DNA of 64,000 nt from Janthinobacterium silvisoli. GTDB taxonomy: Bacteria; Pseudomonadota; Gammaproteobacteria; Burkholderiales; Burkholderiaceae_D. A program made the position numbers and the translations under genes. The notes below the pieces were generated by a model. The model did no database searches. It was not told the origin of the DNA and was given only the letters and a program-made list of their open reading frames with translations. The stretch spans positions 620,001-684,000 of the forward strand of contig NZ_JACHCL010000001.1 in the NCBI RefSeq assembly GCF_014200725.1, read 5' to 3'. This document shows positions 1 to 8,703 of this stretch, piece after piece; the stretch's first letter is position 1; every line of letters begins with the position of its first letter.

Positions 1-1
1 G

Positions 2-1645
2 GCCTGGGATGCGTTTCAGGCCAAGGCGGGAGCCTGGACCCTGGCTACTGTGCGCATGCCAGCCCGTGCTGGCGAAGCCGTGCAAATGACCTGGCTGGCC
101 GCCGACGCGCCGCATGAGCGTGCCCGCAACACCATGGCCTTGATGCCGCAGGATGGCCGCATCACGAAAGACGAACGCTACGGACAACAGGCGCTCAGTT
201 CCCGCCTGGTCAGCATTATTTATCCGCTGCACATGGGCACGTATTTCGGCTTGCCGGGCCGCATCATCATGATGCTGGCCGCCCTCGGCCTGCCCCTGTT
301 CGCCATCACCGGATGGATGTTATACCTGGGCCGCCGCAAGGCCAAGCGCGCCGTGCAGGCGCAGCGCGCCATGCTGGGCGCCGCAGCACCAGACTGCGCG
401 GGAGCGGGCTTGCCGACCCTGGTGGCGTACGCGAGCCAGTCGGGCCAGGCCGAACGCCTGGCGCTGGAAAGCGCGCGCGCCCTACAACAGGCCGGCGTGC
501 CGGTGGACGTGCGTGCGCTCGATCAATTGGTTCCCGCGCAACTGCGCCAGTATGAACGGGCGCTGATCGTCGCCAGCACCTTTGGTCAAGGCGAAGCGCC
601 GGATGGCACGCGCCGTTTCGCGCGCCTGCTGCAAACAAACAAGGACACCCTGGCTGGCCTGGAGTTTGGTTTGCTGGCCCTGGGTGACCGCCATTACAGC
701 CAGTTCTGCGGTTTTGGCCACGCGCTGAACCAGCAGTTGCTGAGCCTGGGGGCCACTTCCCTGTTCCCGCTGATCGAGGTGGACAAGCACGACCCGGCTG
801 CACTGGCGTTGTGGTCGCAGGCGCTGGCGCAATGCAGCGGCAGCCCCATCGACGCCATAGTGGTGCAGGAAGAAGCATCGTATGCCACCTGGCGTTTGAC
901 ACGCCGCGTACTGCTCAACCCAGGCAGCCAGGGCGGCCAGTTGTATGAAATCGCCTTGCAAGGCCCTGCCGGCGCGACCTGGGAAGCCGGTGCGCTAGCC
1001 GAAATCGTGCCGCCTGGCGACAAGGAAGCAGCACACGCGCCACGCAGCTATTCGCTGGCCTCGCTGCCCGGCGATGGCGAAATCCAGTTGCTGGTACGCC
1101 AGCAGCGCCATGATGGGCTTGACAATGGCGGTTATGGCCTCGCTTCGGGCTGGCTCACGCATTACGCGCCTGTCGGCAGCGAACTGTCCTTGCGCCTGCA
1201 AGCCAATCCCGCCTTTGCCCCCGCGCTGGACGATGTACCGTGCATTTATCTGGGCAATGGCTCCGGCCTGGCCGGCCTGCGTTCGCACTTGCGCGCCCGC
1301 AAGGAAGCGGGGCAAGCGCGCAACTGGCTGATCTTCGGCGAGCGCCAGCAAGCAGCCGACAGCATCTGTGCGGCCGAACTGGAAGGCTGGCTGGCAGAGG
1401 GCCATCTGGCGCGCCTGGACCGCGTCTTTTCACGCGATGGCGCGGCGCAAAAATACGTGCAGGATTGCCTGCGTGCCAATGCGAGCGAATTGCACGCCTG
1501 GCTGGCGGACGGCGCCATCGTCTACGTTTGCGGCAGCCTGCAAGGCATGGCGGCCGGCGTTGACGCAGTCTTGCTGGAACTGCTGGGACAGGATGGGCTG
1601 GACGCACTGATGGCCGAAGGGCGCTACCGCCGTGACGTCTATTAA
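2..1645 (+). CDS. PepSY-TM / flavodoxin / FAD-NADPH reductase (5' partial)
   Basis: The reading frame is open from base 2, so the start lies left of the window; the GTG at 50 is internal. What is visible is the end of a PepSY-type region with a membrane helix around bases 240-330, then a flavodoxin-like FMN domain (motif AYASQSGQAE near 427), an FAD-binding segment with the RSYSLAS motif near 1041, and an NADPH-binding half (GNGSGLAG near 1255, YVCGSLQGMA near 1522). It ends in RYRRDVY, as in cytochrome P450 and sulfite reductase flavoproteins. Such proteins pass electrons from NADPH through FAD and FMN to a membrane partner. A ferric-siderophore TonB receptor lies 2 kb downstream, so a role in reducing iron is a reasonable inference, but sulfite-reductase-like labels are also common for this family. 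Confidence 0.85.
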   Translation, partial: AWDAFQAKAGAWTLATVRMPARAGEAVQMTWLAADAPHERARNTMALMPQDGRITKDERYGQQALSSRLVSIIYPLHMGTYFGLPGRIIMMLAALGLPLFAITGWMLYLGRRKAKRAVQAQRAMLGAAAPDCAGAGLPTLVAYASQSGQAERLALESARALQQAGVPVDVRALDQLVPAQLRQYERALIVASTFGQGEAPDGTRRFARLLQTNKDTLAGLEFGLLALGDRHYSQFCGFGHALNQQLLSLGATSLFPLIEVDKHDPAALALWSQALAQCSGSPIDAIVVQEEASYATWRLTRRVLLNPGSQGGQLYEIALQGPAGATWEAGALAEIVPPGDKEAAHAPRSYSLASLPGDGEIQLLVRQQRHDGLDNGGYGLASGWLTHYAPVGSELSLRLQANPAFAPALDDVPCIYLGNGSGLAGLRSHLRARKEAGQARNWLIFGERQQAADSICAAELEGWLAEGHLARLDRVFSRDGAAQKYVQDCLRANASELHAWLADGAIVYVCGSLQGMAAGVDAVLLELLGQDGLDALMAEGRYRRDVY

Positions 1646-1696
1646 TCTGCAGCATCACAGACCGCAAATCTTGCGGCAGCGCAACACAGCATTCTG

Positions 1697-1724
1697 TTGA
1701 CGTTTACATCAGGCGCACTACACT
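1697..1724 (+). promoter_or_regulatory. Possible sigma70 promoter
   Basis: TTGACG at 1697-1702 and TACACT at 1719-1724 are 16 bases apart. This would start a transcript near 1731 for the small membrane protein gene at 1800. Identified by eye only. Confidence 0.4.
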
Positions 1725-1799
1725 GAAGACGTGGTAAGTAATTGGAATGACCGGCAAGCGCCGCACCCCGCGCCGCCGCCGGCAAACCAGGAGACGATC

Positions 1800-1955
1800 A
1801 TGTTGACGCTCAAAGTGCTGGCCTGCCTTGCCCTGTCTGCGCTGATGCTCTTGCCCGTGATACTGCGCGGCCCTCTGCAAGGTCAAATCGTCCAAAACAT
1901 CCCTATCCCGAATGTCGATGCCCACGCCATGTGGAGCCGCTGGCCACAGCGCTAA
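1800..1955 (+). CDS. Small membrane protein, unknown function
   Basis: This 51-residue product begins MLTLKVLACLALSALMLLPV, a single hydrophobic segment that could be a signal peptide or membrane anchor, followed by a short polar tail. The start at 1800 is chosen because a CAGGAG Shine-Dalgarno sequence sits a few bases before it; the frame is open back to 1731 but that stretch is proline-rich and has no ribosome site. A plausible promoter lies just upstream. I do not recognise the family. It stands between the flavin reductase and the hemerythrin gene. Confidence 0.5.
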   Translation: MLTLKVLACLALSALMLLPVILRGPLQGQIVQNIPIPNVDAHAMWSRWPQR

Positions 1956-2026
1956 CCCAGCATCGTCACCAGTGGAAGATAGCGCAGGCTGAACACGCAT
2001 CAGCATGCGTAGCATCTGTCACACTT

Positions 2027-2040
2027 TTGATATAGATCAT
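2027..2040. promoter_or_regulatory. FNR/ANR-type binding site
   Basis: TTGAT-ATAG-ATCAT matches nine of ten defined bases of the FNR/ANR consensus TTGAT-N4-ATCAA. It lies 75 bases before the hemerythrin start, a position fitting activation under low oxygen. The protein partner is inferred from the motif only. Confidence 0.55.
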
Positions 2041-2114
2041 CGTTTTATGTGTACGCGAGACGCACACTGGCATGGCTCAGTCAGCATCATGATGAACCCA
2101 AGCAGGAGCCTGTC

Positions 2115-2513
2115 ATGGACACATGGAACGAAGAGATGGCGCTGGGACTGCCCGCCATCGATGAAACGCACGCAGCACTGTTTTCAGCCATCGCGCGCCT
2201 TGAGCAACTGGACGACCAGCAATTTACTACCGCGTTTCGCGATCTGATCGCGGCGGTCGAGCGCGATTTTCGCGACGAAGAAGCGTTGATGGAAGAAATC
2301 GGTTTTCCTTCCTTGGCCAGTCACCGCGAGCAGCATGCACGCGTGCTGTGCGGCTTGCACCACGCCTGGGCCGCCGTCGATGAAGGCGACCTGGCGCAAG
2401 GCCGCCATGCGCTGACCTTGTTGCCGCAATGGCTGCTGTTTCACCAGGCCACGATGGACATGGACATGGCCCTGGCGGCCGCGCTGGAACTGGCACAGCA
2501 GCATGCCAACTGA
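2115..2513 (+). CDS. Bacteriohemerythrin
   Basis: The product has about 132 residues, typical of single-domain bacteriohemerythrins that bind O2, or NO, at a non-heme di-iron centre. Iron ligands expected for the family can be seen in order: the His of ETHAALF, the Glu of DEEALMEE, the two His of HREQH, and FHQATMDMD near the end. The start at 2115 follows an AGCAGGAG ribosome site; the frame is open upstream to 2049 but that segment overlaps the promoter region. The FNR-type site upstream suggests induction when oxygen is scarce, which suits an oxygen carrier or sensor partner. No chemotaxis or GGDEF domain is fused. Confidence 0.85.
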   Translation: MDTWNEEMALGLPAIDETHAALFSAIARLEQLDDQQFTTAFRDLIAAVERDFRDEEALMEEIGFPSLASHREQHARVLCGLHHAWAAVDEGDLAQGRHALTLLPQWLLFHQATMDMDMALAAALELAQQHAN

Positions 2514-2518
2514 TCTGG

Positions 2519-3328
2519 CTAAAGCAGCAAGACCGTCGTATGCTCCGGCAACACCATGCGGTAGTGATCCGGATACTTATCCTCGCCATCGAATATCTTG
2601 CAAAACACGGGCGCATTGATATCGTTGACGGCTGGCTCACTCATCGGCAAGGTGGCGATCAATTGTTCGCCCTCCATCAGTTGCAGGGAGCTGCCCTGCT
2701 CGGTCGCACAAAATGCCAGCGATTGCACTTCCTTGGCGAACGGCCGCTTGTACCATGGCGTGATGGCCCGCACGGCGCGCTTGGCATCATGCAAGACTTG
2801 CGCTATCCGTGCGATGTTCCACGCATCGCGCTCCACAGCTGGCTGGATCACCATGCTGGCCGTCAACTCGCCTCTTTCCTTGTTCACCAGAAAGATTCCA
2901 TCTTGCGCCGCAACATCCGCGTTCAGTGGCACGACAAACACCCCGCCCGGCGACACCTTGACGGGAATCGGCGCGCCATTGCCCTTCAAGGCCACTCGCA
3001 CATCATCAATGGTGGCATTCAATTTGGCGGGTATCAGGCGCAAGGCCATGACCACGCTGCCTTTTGAGACTTCCCACACTTTCTTGGCCGTCTGGTAACT
3101 TTCCTCATAGGCCGTGAAACGCACGCGCGGCGCCCTGGCGTCGCTGGTCGCCGTAACCGTCACGGTTTGCTGCGCCGCTTCCGTTACCTCTTGCTGCGGC
3201 GCTTGCACTTCGGCAGACGCACTGGCTACCGGGACGGCAGGCGGCACGGGCAGCGGCGTCTCGTGCTCCTGGGTATGGCCCAGCAACACGACACAGCACA
3301 ATCCGGCACCCGCTATCCATGTACGCAT
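2519..3328 (-). CDS. Secreted protein of unknown function
   Basis: This 269-residue product starts with a signal-peptide-like MRTWIAGAGLCCVVLLGHTQ and then a Pro/Ala/Val-rich linker to about residue 65. The remaining globular part has a charged-hydrophobic pattern with two cysteines (in LAFCATE and VFCKIFD) that might form a disulfide in the periplasm. It is convergent with the hemerythrin gene, ending 5 bases from it. No family is recognised. Its start lies about 250 bases from the TonB receptor start on the other strand, so both share the intergenic region with the Fur-like box. Confidence 0.7.
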   Translation of the reverse strand: MRTWIAGAGLCCVVLLGHTQEHETPLPVPPAVPVASASAEVQAPQQEVTEAAQQTVTVTATSDARAPRVRFTAYEESYQTAKKVWEVSKGSVVMALRLIPAKLNATIDDVRVALKGNGAPIPVKVSPGGVFVVPLNADVAAQDGIFLVNKERGELTASMVIQPAVERDAWNIARIAQVLHDAKRAVRAITPWYKRPFAKEVQSLAFCATEQGSSLQLMEGEQLIATLPMSEPAVNDINAPVFCKIFDGEDKYPDHYRMVLPEHTTVLLL

Positions 3329-3462
3329 GCATTTCTTTCTCTGTAAGAATATTTTTACCTGCCCGCATTATGGCAGAAGCACAAAAATTCCGTTCAGCGA
3401 CACCTCTGCCAGTAGTCATCCCAGGGGGCACGCTTGCTTTGTAAAAAAATAAGAAGTATATT

Positions 3463-3481
3463 GATAATGATTCTTATTCAC
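3463..3481 (+). promoter_or_regulatory. Fur-like box
   Basis: The 19 bases from 3463 begin GATAATGAT, a perfect half of the Fur consensus, and match about 14 of 19 positions overall. The site is roughly 105 bases before the TonB receptor start and about 135 bases before the divergent secreted-protein gene. Confidence 0.6.
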
Positions 3482-3585
3482 AAATTTTGAAGACCCTCAC
3501 CCCCACGTCAACGCCAAGCCAGACTTCAGGGCGCCACCGCCCTCCAGCAAACGAGACAGGAAATCACCACACAGCCAGGAAAATA

Positions 3586-5829
3586 ATGCCTTCGATGTCA
3601 ACATCCGCTCCGTATTTCAGCACTCCCTCATCCCACCTCCGCCTGCGTCCACTACCCCGTTTGCTGCATCTGGCTTTGCTGACCATCGCTGCCAGCAGCC
3701 TGTCCGCACACGCGGCCGGCGCCGATAACGACGTCACCATGCCAGCCGTCACCGTTACGGGCCAGGGACCGGCCGCCACGGAGGGCACGGCTTCCTATAC
3801 GGCCGGCGAAATGCGCAGTGCCACGCGCATGGATTTGTCGCTGCGCGAAACGCCGCAATCGGTCAGCGTCATCACGCGCCAGTTGCTTGACGACCTGGGC
3901 GCAGTGCGCCTGGACCAGGCGCTGGCACAAACAACGGGCATCCAGGTAGGCCAGAATGACACGGAACGCACGACATTTTACGCGCGCGGTTTCGGCATCA
4001 ATAACATCCAGGTTGATGGCATGCCACGTGGCGGCAATGCACCGCTGCAAGACACGATACTGTATGACCGCATCGAAGTGATACGCGGCGCAAGCGGCTT
4101 GATGGGCGGCAAGGGCGACCCGTCGGCCACCATCAATATGGTGCGCAAGCGCCCCACCAAAACCTTCCAGGCCAGCGCCGGCCTGATCGTAAGCCGCTGG
4201 GACGACCAGCGCGTGGAAGCCGATGTGTCCACGCCCTTGAACCAGGATGGCAGCGTGCGCGGCCGTGCCGCCCTGGCCAAACAGCGGCGCGATTCCTATC
4301 TGGACATGTACCATGAGGACAAGACAGTCGGCATGGCCATCCTGGAAGCGGACTTGCGCCCAGGCACCATGCTGACCTTCGGCTTTGACTTCCAGGACAA
4401 CACGCCGACAGGCGCCACTTGGGGCGCTGTGCCTTACTGGAATGCGGATGGCAGCCTGGCCCATATGCCGCGCAACACCAGTTTCACGACGCCCTGGAGC
4501 ACCTGGGCCAATAAACAGCATACGATTTTTACCTCGGTTGACCAGCGCCTGCCCGGCAACTGGACTGTCCACCTCGGTTATGCGCGCACGGAAAGCAGCA
4601 ACCGCACCACCGTCGCCTATGCGGGCGCAGGCTACCCCAACCCGGCCACCGGAACAGGCATGCGCTTGTGGACGGGCGCCTGGGGTGTAGGCAAAACGGA
4701 CAATGATAATTTCGATGTCTACGCCAGCGGACCATTCACCTTGCTGGGCCGCAAACATACCGCCATCATCGGCTGGAATGGCGGCAACCAGCGGGCGCGC
4801 TCGCTCGGCGGCGAGGCCGAGATCAATTACCCGGCACAGATTCCCGATTACCGCAGCTGGACGGGTAATATCCCCCGCCCCATCTTCCACCCTGACGGTT
4901 CCCGCAGCGAAACGGTAACGCGCCTGGCGGGCGGCTATGTGGCAACACGGCTGAGCCTGGCCGATCCTTTACATGTGATCGTCGGCGCGCGCAGCAGCAC
5001 CTACCGCAGCGACACGCGCAATTACGATACGCAAGGCAAATTCATCGATACCAGCGACTTTGCGGAGACGCGCAACGAAGTCACGCCTTATGCGGGTGTC
5101 GTATTCGATATCAACAAACAATATTCCCTGTATGCCAGTTTCACCCAGCTGTTCAATCCGCAAACCAGCAAGGACCGCAACAACAAATTCCTGCCACCGG
5201 AAACCGGCGACAATGTCGAAGTGGGTCTCAAGGGAGAATTCTATGACGGCAAGCTGAACGCCTCGGCCGCCCTGTTCCACACCAAGAAAAAGAATTTGGC
5301 TGAGCTGGACCGCACGGTGCCGCCCGGCTTCCTCTTGCCCGATGGCGGCCAGGCCATGGTCGCCAATGGCGACGGCATCACGGCCAAGGGCATCGAGTTC
5401 GACCTGTCTGGCCAGATCACGCCCGCCTGGGAAGCGAACGGCGGCTACACGTATTTGCATGCAGCCGAGGCAGATGGCCGGCGCGCGGCCACCACCCAGC
5501 CACGCCATTTGCTGCGCATGGCTAGCAGCTACCGCTTCGATGGCGCCTTGCACGGCTTGCGGGCGGGCGCCAGCATGACGGCGCAAAGCGCCACCTACAG
5601 CGAAGCGTGGTATGGCCGGCCGCCAACGGGCGCGACGACGAATATCCCGCAAGGCGCGTATGCGCTGTTCAACCTGATGGGCAGTTATGCCCTCGGCAAA
5701 CATGCCAGCGTGCAGCTGAACGTCAACAACTTGCTGGACAAGAAGTACTACCGCAACGTGGGCTTCTTTGATGGCGTATTCTGGGGTGAGCCGCGCAACA
5801 TCAGTCTGGCGCTGCGCAGCACGTTTTAA
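3586..5829 (+). CDS. TonB-dependent siderophore receptor
   Basis: This outer-membrane receptor of about 747 residues imports ferric siderophores using TonB energy. After a signal peptide ending near SAHA it shows a TonB-box-like MPAVTVTG, a plug domain (ETPQSVSVITRQLLDDLG, then DGMPRGG and RIEVIRGASGLMGG) and a long barrel ending in aromatic Phe (SLALRSTF), all typical of the FhuE/FoxA/FpvA group. The start at 3586 is taken over an upstream TTG at 3487 because an AGGA ribosome site precedes it and the result is a normal signal peptide. A Fur-like box upstream predicts induction by iron limitation. The exact siderophore cannot be told from sequence. It ends directly against the convergent nucleotidyltransferase gene. 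Confidence 0.93.
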   Translation: MPSMSTSAPYFSTPSSHLRLRPLPRLLHLALLTIAASSLSAHAAGADNDVTMPAVTVTGQGPAATEGTASYTAGEMRSATRMDLSLRETPQSVSVITRQLLDDLGAVRLDQALAQTTGIQVGQNDTERTTFYARGFGINNIQVDGMPRGGNAPLQDTILYDRIEVIRGASGLMGGKGDPSATINMVRKRPTKTFQASAGLIVSRWDDQRVEADVSTPLNQDGSVRGRAALAKQRRDSYLDMYHEDKTVGMAILEADLRPGTMLTFGFDFQDNTPTGATWGAVPYWNADGSLAHMPRNTSFTTPWSTWANKQHTIFTSVDQRLPGNWTVHLGYARTESSNRTTVAYAGAGYPNPATGTGMRLWTGAWGVGKTDNDNFDVYASGPFTLLGRKHTAIIGWNGGNQRARSLGGEAEINYPAQIPDYRSWTGNIPRPIFHPDGSRSETVTRLAGGYVATRLSLADPLHVIVGARSSTYRSDTRNYDTQGKFIDTSDFAETRNEVTPYAGVVFDINKQYSLYASFTQLFNPQTSKDRNNKFLPPETGDNVEVGLKGEFYDGKLNASAALFHTKKKNLAELDRTVPPGFLLPDGGQAMVANGDGITAKGIEFDLSGQITPAWEANGGYTYLHAAEADGRRAATTQPRHLLRMASSYRFDGALHGLRAGASMTAQSATYSEAWYGRPPTGATTNIPQGAYALFNLMGSYALGKHASVQLNVNNLLDKKYYRNVGFFDGVFWGEPRNISLALRSTF

Positions 5830-6600
5830 TCAGTCTGCCGGACTGCGCCAGTGTGCTGGCGCCGGCAGGCTGTGTCCGTGAAGCAAGGGACCACCGACCG
5901 GCGCCAGCACGCTGGCGGCCAGTTGTGCGTACGCCTGCTGGCCAGCTTCCAGATCGCTGGCCACCAGACGCAGCGCGCTATCGAGCTGTTCAGCAACAAC
6001 CGCATCAAAAGCGTGCAGCCGTCGATACAAATGCTTGCCGCCACCACTCCACTGACCCGCCGCCCGCAAGCGCAGGTCGGCCAGCTTTTCGTACAATCGG
6101 CAAGCCACGGCCAGCGCCTCGCCTGGGTGGCGGCTGTCGGCCAGGTCTTCCAGCAAGGTGGTGATTTCATAACGGCGCCGCTGCAAGTCCACCGCCGCCA
6201 AGGCAGGCGGACCCGCCGCATGGATGGACTGGGCCAACGCCTGCAGCCTGGCATAGTGCTCGCCCGAAGCGACGATATTCTCGCCTTCGACCACCATCAT
6301 CACCAGCGGCACCGTGCCGCTGGGCGCATCGAATTCGCGGCAAAAATAAGTGTAGGTAGCCAGGTCGTGCGCAAACAGTTCGACCGTGCGTCCTTCGGCG
6401 ACGATGGTGGAACGCCAGGCGTGCTCTACGTAATCGAACAACAGCAGCAAGTCGATATCGGAGCTGGCCGTCTGGCGGCCAGTGGCGAACGAGCCGCCGA
6501 TAATGGCCGCCACGGCGCCCGGATAATGTTCGTGTACCAGCCGCTCGGCAATGCCGCGGATCTCGTCATAAGTAGCCAGTGCATTTGCCAGTGCTGTCAT
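5830..6600 (-). CDS. Nucleotidyltransferase-domain protein
   Basis: This 256-residue protein carries the Pol-beta-type nucleotidyltransferase signature GGSFATGR followed by SSDIDLLL near residues 34-52, in which the G-S motif and paired Asp hold the metal and nucleotide. The C-terminal two thirds is helical and may bind the substrate. Related proteins include aminoglycoside and tRNA nucleotidyltransferases and MNT-type antitoxins, but no HEPN partner is adjacent, so the substrate is unknown. It converges with the TonB receptor gene with no intergenic base between the two stops. Confidence 0.75.
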   Translation of the reverse strand: MTALANALATYDEIRGIAERLVHEHYPGAVAAIIGGSFATGRQTASSDIDLLLLFDYVEHAWRSTIVAEGRTVELFAHDLATYTYFCREFDAPSGTVPLVMMVVEGENIVASGEHYARLQALAQSIHAAGPPALAAVDLQRRRYEITTLLEDLADSRHPGEALAVACRLYEKLADLRLRAAGQWSGGGKHLYRRLHAFDAVVAEQLDSALRLVASDLEAGQQAYAQLAASVLAPVGGPLLHGHSLPAPAHWRSPAD

Positions 6601-6681
6601 CGTCGCATCCCGCCATCAGTAAGTTGCCAAAAAGAAAAACTTATGCCACTATGCGGCCCAGTCAATTATTATAGATAAATC

Positions 6682-6879
6682 ATGTATTACGTGGAATTAA
6701 CATTACTTGCATTGGCAGCCGTCGTCATTATCGGGGGATATAAAAAGAACCACCGCAACACCATGCTCGGCGGCGTCTTCCTCCTGCTGATCTCTGGCTG
6801 GGGCATCCAGGCCGCCAGCGACTTTGCGCAAGGTTTTCAGGAAGCTGAAAGCCGGTATGTACAAGCCGCTGGCAAATAA
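6682..6879 (+). CDS. Small membrane protein, unknown function
   Basis: A 65-residue protein with two hydrophobic stretches (residues about 3-18 and 29-45) separated by the basic turn GYKKNHRN, consistent with a two-helix inner-membrane hairpin. The tail is polar. The start is the ATG after ATAGATAAATC; no strong ribosome site is visible. Family not recognised. It sits between the divergent nucleotidyltransferase and the DNA alkyltransferase gene. Confidence 0.55.
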   Translation: MYYVELTLLALAAVVIIGGYKKNHRNTMLGGVFLLLISGWGIQAASDFAQGFQEAESRYVQAAGK

Positions 6880-6971
6880 CTTTTCAGCGCCTGCCGCATC
6901 ACGCTATTTCACAGCCTGATAAACTGCATGCCATTGCAGTCCAATCAATGGCAGAGTCCACGAGGTGCGAC

Positions 6972-7550
6972 ATGGAATATCGGTATATGGTGGTGCCCTC
7001 GCCCGTCGGCGAACTGACCCTGGTCGCCCGCGTGGTGGCGCATCAAGCGGGCCTGGCAGCCATACTATGGCAAAACGACAAGCCCAACCGCGTGCGCCTG
7101 GGCGAGATGCTGGAAGACAAAACCCATCCCTTGTTGCTGGAAACGGCGCGCCAGTTAAGCGAGTATTTCGGCGGCACGCGCCAGCAATTTGACGTGGTGC
7201 TGGACTTTGCCGGCACGACCTTCCAGCAGCAAGTGTGGCAAGCGCTGCTGACCATCCCGTTTGGCCAGACGCGCAGCTACGGCGAGATCGCGCGCCAGAT
7301 CGGCCGCCCCGCCGCCGTTCGCGCCGTGGGCGCCGCCAATGGCAAGAATCCCATTTCCATCATCGCCCCCTGCCACCGCGTGATCGGCGCCACGGGTGAG
7401 CTGACGGGTTTTGCCGGCGGCTTGCACGCCAAGGAAACCCTGCTGACCCTGGAAGGCATCTCCCTTTCGAGCGACCGGGAAGCACAAAAGACGGGCCACG
7501 CCCGCCGCCGCGCTGTGCAGATTGATACGGCGCAAGGCTGTCTGTTTTAG
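6972..7550 (+). CDS. ogt: Methylated-DNA--protein-cysteine methyltransferase
   Basis: This cytoplasmic repair protein of about 192 residues transfers O6-alkyl groups from guanine to its own cysteine. The active-site motif PCHRV is present, with the preceding RAVGAANGKNP and following GFAGGLHAKETLL that are typical of the Ogt/MGMT DNA-binding domain. Length fits single-domain Ogt rather than the Ada fusion. The start at 6972 is preferred because a GAGG ribosome site precedes it; a further in-frame ATG at 6948 has none. A basic tail after LTLEGI is slightly longer than usual. Confidence 0.92.
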   Translation: MEYRYMVVPSPVGELTLVARVVAHQAGLAAILWQNDKPNRVRLGEMLEDKTHPLLLETARQLSEYFGGTRQQFDVVLDFAGTTFQQQVWQALLTIPFGQTRSYGEIARQIGRPAAVRAVGAANGKNPISIIAPCHRVIGATGELTGFAGGLHAKETLLTLEGISLSSDREAQKTGHARRRAVQIDTAQGCLF

Positions 7551-7629
7551 GCGGCCTGGAGCCAGATTCAAGGACACGCTATGATGCTGTCCGTCTCCGT
7601 CAAACCCAAGCAAGTACATCGAGTAAATC

Positions 7630-8004
7630 ATGCCTTATCTTTCCATCCTGTTTTTTGTCCTGCTGTATCTGGCAGCGACCTTCTTTTTTCATATCCCCCC
7701 TTTTGTCGCCCTGCTGTATACCGCGCTGAGCCTGGGCTGTTTCGTCGCCTACGCGCTCGACAAGCGCGCCGCCAAGACCGGCAACTGGCGCACCTCGGAA
7801 CGCACCTTGCTGCTGCTCGGCTTGCTGTGCGGCTGGCCCGGCGCGGTACTGGCGCAGCAATGGCTGCGCCACAAGTCCAGCAAACGCTCGTTCCGCATCC
7901 TGTTCTGGATCACGGTGGCCATCAACATCGCCGCCTTCATCTATTTCTGCCTGCACTATTCGGCCCCCGATATCGGCACCGACGTGGCGCCGATCGAGAT
8001 CTAA
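7630..8004 (+). CDS. DUF1294 membrane protein
   Basis: This 124-residue protein has about four hydrophobic helices and the family features YALDKRAAKTGNWRTSE and GWPGAVLAQQWLRHKSSKRSF, the conserved core of DUF1294. Function is unknown; some family members are fused to cold-shock domains, which is not the case here. It lies between ogt and the tRNA-Asn promoter and seems to be a single gene. Confidence 0.85.
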   Translation: MPYLSILFFVLLYLAATFFFHIPPFVALLYTALSLGCFVAYALDKRAAKTGNWRTSERTLLLLGLLCGWPGAVLAQQWLRHKSSKRSFRILFWITVAINIAAFIYFCLHYSAPDIGTDVAPIEI

Positions 8005-8014
8005 ACCGAGCAAC

Positions 8015-8043
8015 TTGCCAGAATAGCGGAAGCTGCCTATAAT
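8015..8043 (+). promoter_or_regulatory. tRNA-Asn promoter
   Basis: TTGCCA at 8015-8020 and a perfect TATAAT at 8038-8043 are 17 bases apart. Initiation near 8050 would give a very short leader before the tRNA. Confidence 0.7.
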
Positions 8044-8052
8044 AGCGGCCTT

Positions 8053-8128
8053 TCCCTGATAGCTCAGTCGGTAGAGCGACGGACTGTTAATCCGCAGGTC
8101 CCTGGTTCGAGTCCAGGTCGGGGAGCCA
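8053..8128 (+). tRNA. tRNA-Asn (GTT)
   Basis: A 76-base cloverleaf: acceptor strands TCCCTGA and TCGGGGA, D-arm AGCTCAGTCGGTAGAGC, anticodon loop CTGTTAA with GTT at 8086-8088, T-arm CCTGGTTCGAGTCCAGG, discriminator G and encoded CCA. The 3' half is imperfectly repeated at 11365-11398, the far end of the accessory segment that follows. Confidence 0.97.
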
Positions 8129-8141
8129 AAATTCTTCAAGC

Positions 8142-8171
8142 AAAAAGCCCAGCCTTACGGTTGGGCTTTTT
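8142..8171 (+). terminator. Intrinsic terminator after tRNA-Asn
   Basis: AAAAAGCCCAGCC and GGTTGGGCTTTTT form a GC-rich hairpin around TTAC and end in a T-run, 14 bases after the tRNA. Confidence 0.85.
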
Positions 8172-8312
8172 GCGTTCCAGAGGATAAAACTCAATGGCTC
8201 ATTAAGGCCGTAATCTATTAACGGCTGCATACGGCTAGGAGCAGCAATTCGCGTTGGCGTGACAATACGTGACTTTTCTCGTGCGGCAATTCGTTATGCT
8301 CATGTACCGCTG

Positions 8313-8328
8313 GCGACCAAGAGCGGAC
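8313..8328 (+). repeat. Shared inter-gene motif, copy A
   Basis: GCGACCAAGAGCGGAC. It precedes the first small gene and resembles the motif found after each small gene in this segment (consensus about CGGCCARAAGCGGAC). Confidence 0.4.
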
Positions 8329-8374
8329 GGCCCTTGCCACGAAGAGCATCTATACTGATGATGAAATCATTAAA

Positions 8375-8638
8375 ATGCAACATAAAATTCGAATAGCAGC
8401 CGATGGAAACACGCTTGCTCCTACATTGGGAGTCTTGCAAAAACTTGGCTATGCGGTGACTCGAGACAAGACGGCTGAACAACAATATCAAGCGGAAGAT
8501 GACACTTGTATTTTTGTCGCTAATGATCCATTGAGTCTACTGGGGCTAGTAAAGATTTACGAGGAACGTGGTACTGACTGGCAGCCGAGTGACGAAGAAG
8601 TACAGCGCTTGCTTTTGCTCGGCAAATGTGAGGAATAA
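8375..8638 (+). CDS. Small orphan protein, unknown (accessory)
   Basis: This 87-residue soluble protein begins MQHKIRIAADGNTLAPTLG and contains LGLVKIYEERGTDWQPSDEE. It has an alpha/beta look without cysteine clusters or membrane segments. Similar small orphan proteins often lie in immunity-gene neighbourhoods of contact-dependent or polymorphic toxins, but that is only an impression from the gene context. No strong ribosome site is visible. Base usage differs from housekeeping neighbours. It is followed by a copy of the shared motif, then the next small gene on the same strand. Confidence 0.65.
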   Translation: MQHKIRIAADGNTLAPTLGVLQKLGYAVTRDKTAEQQYQAEDDTCIFVANDPLSLLGLVKIYEERGTDWQPSDEEVQRLLLLGKCEE

Positions 8639-8648
8639 CGGCCGAGTT

Positions 8649-8667
8649 CGGCCAAGAGCCGACTGTC
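8649..8667 (+). repeat. Shared inter-gene motif, copy B
   Basis: CGGCCAAGAGCCGACTGTC, starting 11 bases after the stop of the 87-residue gene. Confidence 0.45.
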
Positions 8668-8703
8668 GCTGGTACGGTGCAAATTTCTATGGATTGAAAA
8701 AAT

